From an uncultured Oscillospiraceae bacterium (GTDB taxonomy: Bacteria > Bacillota > Clostridia > Oscillospirales > Oscillospiraceae): 32,580 bases of DNA. Below are positions 25,801 through 32,580 of the stretch, in pieces. The DNA lies in contig CALXCU010000069.1 of NCBI GenBank assembly GCA_944386885.1, positions 1-32,580 of the forward strand, written 5' to 3'. A program made the translations under genes and the position numbers. A model generated the notes under the pieces. It did not search any database and was not told the DNA's origin. It worked only from the letters and a program-made list of their open reading frames with translations. Each line of letters starts with the position of its first letter. Positions within the stretch are counted from its first letter, which is position 1.

Positions 25801-28800
25801 GGGTATCGTAGGCGGCATCCATATGCATGCCGCCCGCGCGCCCGCTCAGCTCAGAGAGCTTCTCATCGCCGCCGTAAGCGCTGGAACCGCTGGCGCAAAC
25901 CACTCCCATATCCAGCCAGTGCAGCTGGGCTTCGATGCGGAAGTAGGCGTATTCTACCATAGCGCAGGGCGGGTTGTCACTGCCGTTAAACCAAAGAGCC
26001 ATAGCGGGATGCTGGCGGGCGTTGCGCAGTTGTGCGTATTGTTCTTCATAAGCCACAAAGCGCTCGGCCATCCGCCAGTTGGGGGTCTGCTGGTACTGAT
26101 CGCAACAGCACCAACCGGTCATGAGCAGGATGCCGTTCTCATCCAGAAGATCCAGCAGATCATTGTCGAAGAACTTACCCTCATCACGGATCATGTTCAT
26201 GCCCATGTATTTAAGGTAGTCTACCACAGCCTCGTTGGTGTCCTGGTCATGGCGCAGGAAGAGGTCGGTGGGGCAGTAGCCGCCGCCGCGCAGCATCACA
26301 GGCTGATGGTTGACATAGATCTGGAGCATCTGCTCATCGCCCAATTCGTCAGGGTCGTCGCTATCCGCCATAGCGGAAACGTTGATCTCTGCGTCAATTT
26401 CCCGGATACCGAAGCGGTGGTGTAGGCTGTCACTGTCCACGCCATTGATGACAAAGGTCCAGTCTACCGTGTATAGCGGCTGGTCACCGGAGAGGTAGGG
26501 CCACCACAGCTCGGGATTATCCATGGCATACTCCACCGCGATCTCCTGGCAGTAAGCGTTGGGCTTCACGTCGACATTTTCTTTGGAGATAGAGGTCACA
26601 ATTGCGCCGCTGGGGTCCTTAATGACACCAGTCAGTGTTCCAGTTACTGCCGCGTCGGTCATGTTATTGACATCCACGTAGAAAGTCAAATTGGCGTGAT
26701 CCAGGCTTTCGCTGACCTCAGAGGCCACAGCGGGATTCGACAGGCGCACCGCATCAGAGGTGCTCACCACAACCGCGCCGGTGAGGCCCATATTGTTGTC
26801 AGGGGGCTCGGGGTTCCAGTCTACCCAGAAGGAGGTCAAGTCGGTGCCGTACATGGGACGGGTTACCTTGACCTTGATGTTTACATTCTCACCTGGAACC
26901 ACATAATCTGTGATGTCCAGGTCATAATTCCGGAAAGAACCGATGAACTTGTCCTTGTACTGCTCATACAGCTCTACTTGATCTGCTTCGTCGTTACAGT
27001 AGCCAAGGGCTGCCAGAGTACTGGCCGCAGGGGTATCTTTCGAAGGCGTGGGATCGACAAAGCCTTCACCTTTTCCTAGGGCCGTCAGGTCGTCCTGGAG
27101 GTCGGTCACATCAGTGATGTTAATGTTCTCATTAGATAGCTTGTGACCATTGACATAGATCTCGCCCACATAGCTGATGCCCTGGAAGTTCAAGTTGACC
27201 TGCTTGCCAGCCTGGTCCGCAGGCAACACAAAGTTGGTGCTGTACCACCAGGGGTGTTCGAAATCAATGTACGGGATTTTGGAGATATTGTCGGAGAAGA
27301 AAACGTCTTTCTCGCCATTGTTATTCGATTCAAACAGGTCGTCGTAAACCCCAGCGTCCAGCAGATTGCCCAGCACCGTGCCAGGTACTGCCGCATCAAT
27401 CCAGTTGTCGGTCTGGAAAGTAGGGGCCGCCACTGCCGCGTCATCATTCAACGCAGGCAGATAGGTATGGGTATCACCGGAAGTGGGGGCGATCTTCCAC
27501 TCCGTCAGCTTCTGGGAGAAGTTTGTTTGCTCCGCCTGCTCTGTCCACTTCGCATAAAGGGTGATATCACTCGTTACAACGTCCGTGTCAAAGTCCCAGG
27601 GGATAGTCAGACCCTCGTCCTTGTACCAGCCCTGGAATGTATAACCGCTCCAAGTGGGAGCTGTAGGCGCAGTCAGCTTACCACCGGCCTCCACTGCCAC
27701 AGGCTCCACCGTGCTGCCGCCCTTGCTGTCAAACTGCACGGTATAATTGCCAAAGCGCACTGCGATCGTGGTGTCCTTGGTCACATTGGTCAGGGATAGA
27801 GTACCGTCTACCACCGAGGCGGAGACATCCACGCCATCCCGCAACACCTTCACGGTGCTACCGGCAGAGGCCGGCGTGATGGCCAGAGTGAGCACTCCAT
27901 CCGTCCCAACCAGTGCAACTCGCTCGTTTGCATTCAATGCAGATGTGTAATCCTTGCCAGATACTGTTACGGTTCCCTCGCCGCGGATGTCCAGGTAAGC
28001 AGTTGTCTGGAATGCATAGACCTCCACGCCAGTGCAGGTATACTTGGTTGCGGCATCTACCTCATCGATACCGCCGCCCATAGGCCTGCTGGTAAAGGGG
28101 TACTGACCTTCCACTAATCCCACCGCTGGGGCTGCAGTACGGTGGCCGCTGGGAGTCACACGGAGATACCGACCGGTGGCCGTGCTGTCCAGGACGATAT
28201 TGGTCATCGTGGAGCCAGAACCTGTGTTGTCAAAGTCCTCCACCAGGACTGTCCAGACCACATTGTCGTTGCTCACTTCCAGCTTGATATGGTCAGGCCG
28301 GTTGTTGATGGTATTACTCGAGCGTACCCAGCGGAGCATGATCCGGTCAAAGCTCTGCTCACTGCCCAGATCCACAGTAAAGCTGCCCTCACCGTTGGGC
28401 TCATAATTGGTATACAGGTTGGAATCCACAAAGGTCTTTCCGTTGAGTGCAGCGGTTTTGGCATTGTCATTCACGGCAGTCACATTGTCGGGAGTACTGC
28501 CACTAAATCCCTCCGCCGTCACGGTCTTGTCCCGGGCCAAATTGTTGGTGCCCTGGGCATTGATGTCCACGCCGGTGTAGATGTTCTCCGCCGCCCGCTC
28601 ATCGCGGGATACCAGGTTATTGTAGCAGTTCACCGCGATCGTCGCATTTCCATCCAAATCTTCGGTGTTATGTGTGACTGTGATCACCCGCGTCTCACCG
28701 GGGAAGAGGGTAAACAGATTGTCACTATAGAATACCGGCGCTACCAACTCTGTCTTGGTTGCGTCCATATAGGCCTTCAGCTCCACAGCATAAGCCACAT

Positions 28801-31765
28801 GGCTCGTGGGGTTGGTAATGCTGAACGTCTGCATAACCTTGCCGTTGAGGTTTGCAGTACCGGTCTGAATGATTTCCAACTCCACGCTGGGTAGCTGGTT
28901 CAGCTGGGTCAGGTCGGCCGTTTGATACACCGCCGAACGGGACCAGTTGTGCCGGGCTCCAGCTACATCGCTACGCATGGGTTCGGCATAGGCGTTGTAG
29001 CTAATCACTTCACCAGAGCCATTCTTCAGCTCCAGGCGGAGGAAGTAGACATCACTGGTTGGGCTGGTCAGAGAATCCATGATATCGTCATAGGACCACA
29101 AATTCTCAATTCCGTAGGAGGTCTCCACCTGGCCGTTGATTTTCATGGTCGCTTCGGTCAGCTGGCCCTCTTCATCTAGAGTAAATCCCGCCATGGCGTC
29201 CTCGATTGCACCATGAGGGCCATCTACTGGCTCAGAGGCGCCCACCGCGTCTAAATCGAAGGACTTGGAAAGCTGGGTGCTGATGAGGTTCCCCTCGATG
29301 TCGTAGATGGAGAGAGTGGCGGTCAGATCATTATACGATTTCAGCGTGTTGTTGACCACCAAAACCTGTTTGTTATAGGTGTCATACATGATATGGACCG
29401 GCTCATTGGCTTTAGCCACACCATAAGTCGAACCATGTGGATTGAGATAGTAGTCAAACTGATTCCAATAGAAGATAGGCCAGGCATTATTCAGCATCCA
29501 GTTGACCAGACCAGAGGTATTGACAAACCGATACATTGTCAGTGCCTCATACTGGGCCCGCTGGGAATCATAGTCGAAGAGCTGAGCCCGGGCTACAAAC
29601 TCCTCCAGGCTCTCGGACTGTCCATAGGTATTGTCTAAGATGGAGGTAATTTGATTGAACTGGTCAAAGTTCTGTCTAGAAGCATGGTAATTCCACACAT
29701 TGGCATTTTCGCCTACATTGTAGGGCCACTCATTCTCCTCAGGGATAACCTTCCGGATAGTCTCGATCACCGGGATTCCGGCACCGCCGCCGCCTTCGGA
29801 CACAAAGCCAAAGTTGCCCTTTGGGTCCGTGTAATAGAAATTAGGAGTCTGAGAGTCATAGGTAGCGTCCATGTGCATTCCACTGAAGATACCGGTATAG
29901 TCGGACGCAACTGCAGAGCCGTTGGAGGTAGTCGCCCCCATGTCCGGCCAGCGCAGCTTGCCTTCGATCTCCAGGTATTTGTACTCCACCATCTCCGTGG
30001 GAGGCCGGTCGCTACCGTTGAACCAGACGGCCATACAGGCGTGGCTGCGGGCGTTGCGCAGTTGGGAGTACAAGCCCTCATAGGCCACAAAGCGCTCGGC
30101 CTTGGTCCACTTGGCGGAGTTCTGATGTCGGTCGCAACAGCACCAGCCGGTCATGAGCAGGATACCGTTTTCATCCAGCAGGTCCAGTAGGTCATTGTCG
30201 AAGAACTTGCCCTCGTCGCGGATCATGTTCATGCCCATGTATTTCAGGTAGTCCACCACAGCTTGGTTAGAGCGGTCCGAATGGCGGAGATAGATGTCGG
30301 TGGGGCAATAACCACCGCCCTTCAGCAAGATAGGCTGATGATTGACATAGAGCTGGAACATGTAGCTGTTGTCATCACTCGCAATCGCGGAGGTGTTGAC
30401 TTCCGCGTAGATTTCCCGGACGCCAAAGCGATGGGAAAGGGTGTCGCTGCCCGCCCCATCCACAGCAAAAGTGTACTCCACTGTGTAGAGCGGCTGGTCA
30501 CCGTACTGATTCGGCCACCAAAGCTGGGGGTCTTCCAATGTGTAGGGAATGGTGACCTCCTGGCAGTAAGCGCCGCCGTCCACCACAACGCCCTTCTGGA
30601 CGGTATCGACTACTTCGCCGCTCTCATCCATTATCAGGCCGGTCAGGACGCCGCGTACTGCGTCGCCGGTCATGTTGTTCAGATCGACGCAGAAGGTCAG
30701 CTCCGCACTGTTCAGGTCTTCACTAACCTTGGACACCACAGCGGGATTGGACAGGCGCACCGCGCCGGACACGCTGACGACTACTTCGCCAGTCAGGCCC
30801 ATATTACTGTCCGCGGGCTGCGGATTCCAGTCCACCCAGAAGGAGGTAAAGTCGCCGGAGGTGGCACTGTCCGACGTGTCCGATTTATAGAGCGGGCGGG
30901 AGACCTTGACTTTGATGTCGTTGGGCGTTCCGTCCTTGTTGACATAGTCAGTGATATCTACGTTATAATGGCGGAAAGAACCCAAAAACAAGCTGTTATA
31001 TTCTTCAAACGGAACACTATTTGGATAGGGTGTCAGGCTAGCATCAATGGGCGTTGTGCTGTTTGGATCGGCGTATCCTTCGCCCGTGCCCAGCACCGCC
31101 AGATCGTCCTGCAACTCTTGGTCTGAGGTAATATTAAGGTTCTCATTGCTCAGCTTATGACCGTTGACATAAATCTCGCCGGTAAAGCTGATTCCCTGAA
31201 AATTGATGTTGACATAGGAGCCCTCTTCCAGCTCCGGCAGGGTGAACTGAGTGGCATACCACCAGGGCTCGTCAAAATCAGACATTGGGATCTTGGACAT
31301 ATTGTCCGAGAAGAAAACGTTCTTCTCGCCGGCATTGTCCGCTTCAAACAAATCGTCATAAACTCCGGCGTCGAGCAGATTGCCCAATACCGTTCCAGGA
31401 ACCGCTGCGTCGATCCACTGGGACTGGTCCGCTGCGTCCACGTTCCAGTCGTCAATAGCGGGCAGTCCGCAGGTGGTTCCAGCCGCGGAAGGGGCGATCT
31501 TCCATTCCGTCAGCGTCTCCTGATAGTTGTCCATCGCATTTGCCAGCGGGAGCAACTCTTCTTCCGTTTCTTCTTCCTGTACAGGGTCAACCGTCTCTGC
31601 CATATTGCCGGGTTGGAGCAGGTTGGATTCGTTCCCCTCAACCGGAGAGGAATCCAATACTTCTTCCGCCAATACGGAGATCGCGGTGGCCGGGAGCATG
31701 GCAGCTGCTAGGCTCACACAAAGTAATGTGCTAAGTATTCGCCTTCTGAACTGTTTGTTCCGCAT
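22853..31765 (-). CDS. giant S-layer-anchored protein with two GH2 exo-beta-glucosaminidase-like modules
   Basis: The 2,970-residue protein starts with a signal peptide (RRRILSTLLCVSLAAAMLPATAISVLAEE). Module 1 (85-1407): GH2 enzyme with jelly-roll, immunoglobulin-like and barrel parts (GYCPTDIYLRH, MNMIRDEGKFFDND, GWCCCD), predicted acid/base Asp586 (FNGSD) and nucleophile Glu657 (FVSEGGGG); CBM32-like domain (about 1073-1250); InlB-type repeat (about 1341-1407). Module 2 (1420-2687) repeats this with Asp1930, Glu2007, CBM32 (about 2427-2612) and an InlB-type repeat. A further repeat (about 2706-2778) and three SLH domains (about 2789-2970) end it. NGSD rather than an N-E pair resembles the CsxA exo-beta-D-glucosaminidase subfamily; substrate is inferred. 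Start ATG 31765 follows GGAGGG. Confidence 0.92.
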   Translation of the reverse strand: MRNKQFRRRILSTLLCVSLAAAMLPATAISVLAEEVLDSSPVEGNESNLLQPGNMAETVDPVQEEETEEELLPLANAMDNYQETLTEWKIAPSAAGTTCGLPAIDDWNVDAADQSQWIDAAVPGTVLGNLLDAGVYDDLFEADNAGEKNVFFSDNMSKIPMSDFDEPWWYATQFTLPELEEGSYVNINFQGISFTGEIYVNGHKLSNENLNITSDQELQDDLAVLGTGEGYADPNSTTPIDASLTPYPNSVPFEEYNSLFLGSFRHYNVDITDYVNKDGTPNDIKVKVSRPLYKSDTSDSATSGDFTSFWVDWNPQPADSNMGLTGEVVVSVSGAVRLSNPAVVSKVSEDLNSAELTFCVDLNNMTGDAVRGVLTGLIMDESGEVVDTVQKGVVVDGGAYCQEVTIPYTLEDPQLWWPNQYGDQPLYTVEYTFAVDGAGSDTLSHRFGVREIYAEVNTSAIASDDNSYMFQLYVNHQPILLKGGGYCPTDIYLRHSDRSNQAVVDYLKYMGMNMIRDEGKFFDNDLLDLLDENGILLMTGWCCCDRHQNSAKWTKAERFVAYEGLYSQLRNARSHACMAVWFNGSDRPPTEMVEYKYLEIEGKLRWPDMGATTSNGSAVASDYTGIFSGMHMDATYDSQTPNFYYTDPKGNFGFVSEGGGGAGIPVIETIRKVIPEENEWPYNVGENANVWNYHASRQNFDQFNQITSILDNTYGQSESLEEFVARAQLFDYDSQRAQYEALTMYRFVNTSGLVNWMLNNAWPIFYWNQFDYYLNPHGSTYGVAKANEPVHIMYDTYNKQVLVVNNTLKSYNDLTATLSIYDIEGNLISTQLSKSFDLDAVGASEPVDGPHGAIEDAMAGFTLDEEGQLTEATMKINGQVETSYGIENLWSYDDIMDSLTSPTSDVYFLRLELKNGSGEVISYNAYAEPMRSDVAGARHNWSRSAVYQTADLTQLNQLPSVELEIIQTGTANLNGKVMQTFSITNPTSHVAYAVELKAYMDATKTELVAPVFYSDNLFTLFPGETRVITVTHNTEDLDGNATIAVNCYNNLVSRDERAAENIYTGVDINAQGTNNLARDKTVTAEGFSGSTPDNVTAVNDNAKTAALNGKTFVDSNLYTNYEPNGEGSFTVDLGSEQSFDRIMLRWVRSSNTINNRPDHIKLEVSNDNVVWTVLVEDFDNTGSGSTMTNIVLDSTATGRYLRVTPSGHRTAAPAVGLVEGQYPFTSRPMGGGIDEVDAATKYTCTGVEVYAFQTTAYLDIRGEGTVTVSGKDYTSALNANERVALVGTDGVLTLAITPASAGSTVKVLRDGVDVSASVVDGTLSLTNVTKDTTIAVRFGNYTVQFDSKGGSTVEPVAVEAGGKLTAPTAPTWSGYTFQGWYKDEGLTIPWDFDTDVVTSDITLYAKWTEQAEQTNFSQKLTEWKIAPTSGDTHTYLPALNDDAAVAAPTFQTDNWIDAAVPGTVLGNLLDAGVYDDLFESNNNGEKDVFFSDNISKIPYIDFEHPWWYSTNFVLPADQAGKQVNLNFQGISYVGEIYVNGHKLSNENINITDVTDLQDDLTALGKGEGFVDPTPSKDTPAASTLAALGYCNDEADQVELYEQYKDKFIGSFRNYDLDITDYVVPGENVNIKVKVTRPMYGTDLTSFWVDWNPEPPDNNMGLTGAVVVSTSDAVRLSNPAVASEVSESLDHANLTFYVDVNNMTDAAVTGTLTGVIKDPSGAIVTSISKENVDVKPNAYCQEIAVEYAMDNPELWWPYLSGDQPLYTVDWTFVINGVDSDSLHHRFGIREIDAEINVSAMADSDDPDELGDEQMLQIYVNHQPVMLRGGGYCPTDLFLRHDQDTNEAVVDYLKYMGMNMIRDEGKFFDNDLLDLLDENGILLMTGWCCCDQYQQTPNWRMAERFVAYEEQYAQLRNARQHPAMALWFNGSDNPPCAMVEYAYFRIEAQLHWLDMGVVCASGSSAYGGDEKLSELSGRAGGMHMDAAYDTQTPTFYYTDPHGTFGFVSEGGGGAAIPSLETLLKILPKENLWPYNTEENYNVWNYHTCRGGFNNLNHITSFIDNTYGASESVEEYVTRGQLFDYDSQRAQYEAQALFRYTSTSGIVNWMLNNAWPLIYWNQFDFYMNPHGSTFGVAKANEPVHIMYNPYDKDVYVINNTTQSYGDMTATLRLYDINGNLISEPLTKTVNIVADGASEPVPVGTHGRDTIEQQWIGLDYDSETDTYTKRYYNINGQVKQSSGVNKLWSYEDIQDSLTGTLTDVYFIRLELTDGDGQVVSYNSYAQAIRSDVAGANHGWNRSKIFQNADLTQLNQLPNVELTVKQISSTTEDGKVTQTLEISNPTGAIAYAVELKAYADASKAELVAPVFYGDNLFTLFPGETRTITITHNAKDLAGDAVISVNCYNNAIDGEKPKTITNIYGGAKTENGTYNLAKNAEVTLVSGELAKNSDPANATTVSARGEANAAGGKTFIESDLNTGFSATGDMCFVVDLGAVKNFDRIILRWSTSTGAINVRPDTVKVEISSDNVTWTDLAIHDNTKAASVMTDIVLPEQAEGRYLRITPSGRMGAVEEIGMVDDINAAAGVTGNKTNRSGIRELAAPTQFTCSAVEVYAYADTSEKETFTVTFESNGGSAVAPITVEAGSLLTEPAEPTRTNYTFDGWYQDAELTQPFDFRSNIVTANLTLYAAWNRISSGDDSDRNTTGGSTQRTYSIAVTAGAGGNITPESCMVPAGQSKTFTIQADAGYVIKDVLVDGVSVGAVSTYTFENVKARHTLSAVFEKTSGEDNGTRTFNDVKAGDWYYDAVMYVAAKDIMEGDGVRFMPNDTVTRAMAATTLWRMAGQPTVENGASFSDVLESAWYAKAVAWGAANGIIAGDGQGNFLPDAPVTREQFAAFLYRYAEYTDTLGSPAGNADGFTDASQISSWAKDAVDWAVGVGIINGKPGNCIDPTGTAIRAELAAMMCQYSQMVQAD
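22856..23400 (-). repeat. three SLH domains at the C-terminus of the giant protein
   Basis: Three successive S-layer-homology domains begin at TFNDVKAGDWYYDAV, SFSDVLESAWYAKAV and GFTDASQISSWAKDAV. The first two keep the TR[AE] motif (VTRAMA, VTREQF); the third has IRAEL. SLH triplets bind pyruvylated secondary cell-wall polymer, so the protein should be held on the cell surface. Confidence 0.88.
23705..27508 (-). repeat. second copy of the GH2-CBM32-InlB module
   Basis: This copy encodes residues 1420-2687, from LTEWKIAP to YAAW, and parallels the first copy domain by domain. Local identity varies: the barrel stretch from VVDYLKYMGMNM to GWCCCD is the same in both copies at the protein level and close to 90% alike in DNA by eye, whereas linkers and CBM32 regions have drifted. 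It has an extra Asp/Gly-rich insertion between acid/base and nucleophile (77 instead of 71 residues apart). Confidence 0.88.
27545..31513 (-). repeat. first copy of the GH2-CBM32-InlB module
   Basis: This copy encodes residues 85-1407, from LTEWKIAP to YAKW. Between its CBM32-like domain and InlB repeat it has an additional roughly 85-residue beta-rich segment (TAYLDIRGEGTVTVSG onward) that is missing from the second copy. Both catalytic carboxylates are kept. Confidence 0.88.
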
Positions 31766-31826
31766 CAGTTTGAACCCTCCTTGTCTTTTCTGTCTTGCTC
31801 TTAATATTTTGTCCCCGCAGGGCCAT

Positions 31827-31863
31827 CCAGCGGGCCTAATCCTATCCCGCCGGGGCCCGCTGG
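31827..31863 (-). other. hairpin at the RDD/giant gene junction
   Basis: CCAGCGGGCC (31827-31836) and GGCCCGCTGG (31854-31863) form a perfect 10-bp stem with a 17-base loop that spans the RDD stop codon. No T-run follows on the minus strand. It may protect or process the mRNA so that the giant gene is expressed at a different level from the upstream membrane genes. Confidence 0.45.
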
Positions 31864-32381
31864 CGCTGGATGGTCTGCGTTTTGACAAACATATCAAACC
31901 CGCTGCGGTTGTTCGTAGTAAACACGGTAAGAGCGCAGATGAGGAATGGGAAACCCTGCAGCAGATACAGAGAGAGCATCTTTAGCGCGCTGCGCACTGC
32001 TAGCAGTCCCGCATGCAAAACAGGATTCCGCTTCGGATTTAGGGGCGTGATCCGCAGGCCCATGAGAAACTTTCCAATCGTACACCCCTGAAGCAGCACT
32101 GTCGTCAATGTCTCATATCCAAACCAGAGAATCAAGCTGAATTGGAAAGCTTCATCGAACCGTGCAAAGACTTGGTTCATCGCATCCTGTTGCTGCTCGG
32201 TCGGCTGTATTTGCGCCTCGTCCATCGCCGCTCGGACCGCAAAAAAGTCCGGCTGGCCGACAATCTGGTATGCGAGAAACCAGATCGCCACCACGATCGC
32301 TAGGTCAATCAGAAATGCCAAAAACCGGTTCCTGCGGTAGTGGGGCGTCGTCTGAGCAAAGTCAATTCCTAAAAACCCCAT
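31842..32381 (-). CDS. RDD family membrane protein
   Basis: The 179-residue protein has the RDD layout: YRRNRFLAFLIDLAIVVAIWFLAY (first membrane segment with Arg and Asp), a long soluble loop rich in Gln and Asp (about 45-85), a second segment, GCTIGKFLMGLRIT, and a last hydrophobic segment (about 140-155). RDD proteins are poorly characterised; some aid ion or small-molecule transport or assist secreted-protein handling. It sits between the PTS EIIC gene (29-base gap) and the giant surface glycosidase gene (76-base gap), so one transcript is likely. AAAGGAGCAAAAG precedes the ATG. A role supporting export or anchoring of the giant enzyme is speculation. Confidence 0.87.
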   Translation of the reverse strand: MGFLGIDFAQTTPHYRRNRFLAFLIDLAIVVAIWFLAYQIVGQPDFFAVRAAMDEAQIQPTEQQQDAMNQVFARFDEAFQFSLILWFGYETLTTVLLQGCTIGKFLMGLRITPLNPKRNPVLHAGLLAVRSALKMLSLYLLQGFPFLICALTVFTTNNRSGFDMFVKTQTIQRQRAPAG

Positions 32382-32410
32382 CTTTTGCTCCTTTCCATAT
32401 GTATCACAGA

Positions 32411-32580
32411 TCAGGCAGCTTTAATTCCTGCCTGCTCCTGCTGATAGTTTTTGCGATCCCATGCCATAATGAAGGGAAGCCACACAAGGAAAGAACAGAT
32501 CAATCCGCACAGCTGCTCCACAACTCCCATGATGCTCCCGGTCGTAAGGAAACCACTGATGAGCACGCGCGTCGTCCACG
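32411..32580 (-). CDS. PTS EIIC (lactose/cellobiose family), C-terminal fragment
   Basis: Only the last 55 residues are inside the window; the gene continues past the right edge. The visible end (WTTRVLISGFLTTGS, then a hydrophobic segment SFLVWLPFIMAWDRK) matches the C-terminus of CelB/LicC-type EIIC permeases, which typically read VPWTTPPxISGFLxTGG and end in YLPFxKxYDKQ. EIIC forms the membrane channel that imports and phosphorylates a disaccharide or amino sugar. Two other frames were considered; one stops early and one lacks hydrophobic segments. If right, this gene, the RDD gene and the giant enzyme form an operon for surface cleavage and uptake, consistent with the nearby PRD regulator. 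Confidence 0.75.
   Translation of the reverse strand, partial: WTTRVLISGFLTTGSIMGVVEQLCGLICSFLVWLPFIMAWDRKNYQQEQAGIKAA

Noticed and set aside
32422..32579. Alternative minus-strand frame at the right edge (VDDARAHQWFPYD...)
   Set aside because: It lacks hydrophobic segments and family resemblance; the neighbouring frame matches the PTS EIIC C-terminus.

Overview
The window looks like a chromosomal segment of a high-GC, Gram-positive gut Clostridium relative, probably of the Oscillospiraceae (Flavonifractor/Intestinimonas/Lawsonibacter-like). This is inferred from the gene set: a CD1247-type zinc-ribbon protein beside efp and pepP, a YqeG phosphatase, a FeoA-FeoB fusion with a Cys-rich partner, PadR/HAAS regulation and S-layer-homology (SLH) anchors. 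Promoters are close to sigma-A consensus and GTG or TTG starts are common. No tRNA, rRNA, CRISPR array or transposase was found.

Left two thirds (1-18.9 kb, visibly GC-rich, mostly minus strand) is housekeeping. In order it holds: the 5' part of guaB; an acyl-ACP thioesterase / zinc-ribbon / DUF6199-like operon; a plus-strand PadR regulator overlapping a HAAS-plus-SEDS-like membrane protein, with a perfect palindrome inside the promoter; a GT8 glycosyltransferase; the feoAB fusion and its Cys-rich partner; a CD1247-like protein; a duplicated structured intergenic element next to efp; pepP; an endonuclease IV-like protein; and yqeG. After these come a divergent unknown gene, a zinc-ribbon protein with 21 Sel1 repeats, rpsU and leuS.

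Right third (about 19-32.6 kb) has visibly lower GC and is entered through an AT-rich, gene-free 0.5 kb. It reads as an accessory carbohydrate locus. It contains a PRD-type regulator, a HAD sugar-phosphatase-like gene, a secreted SLH/rhodanese protein, a 2,970-residue surface protein, an RDD membrane protein and the tail of a PTS EIIC permease.

The giant protein is the most striking object. It has a signal peptide, then two full copies of a module made of a GH2 exo-beta-glucosaminidase-like enzyme, a CBM32/discoidin-like domain and an InlB-type repeat, then three SLH domains. A plausible reading is that it trims glycans at the cell surface, the PTS imports the released sugar, and the PRD protein senses PTS flux. 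The substrate and the regulatory link are inference.
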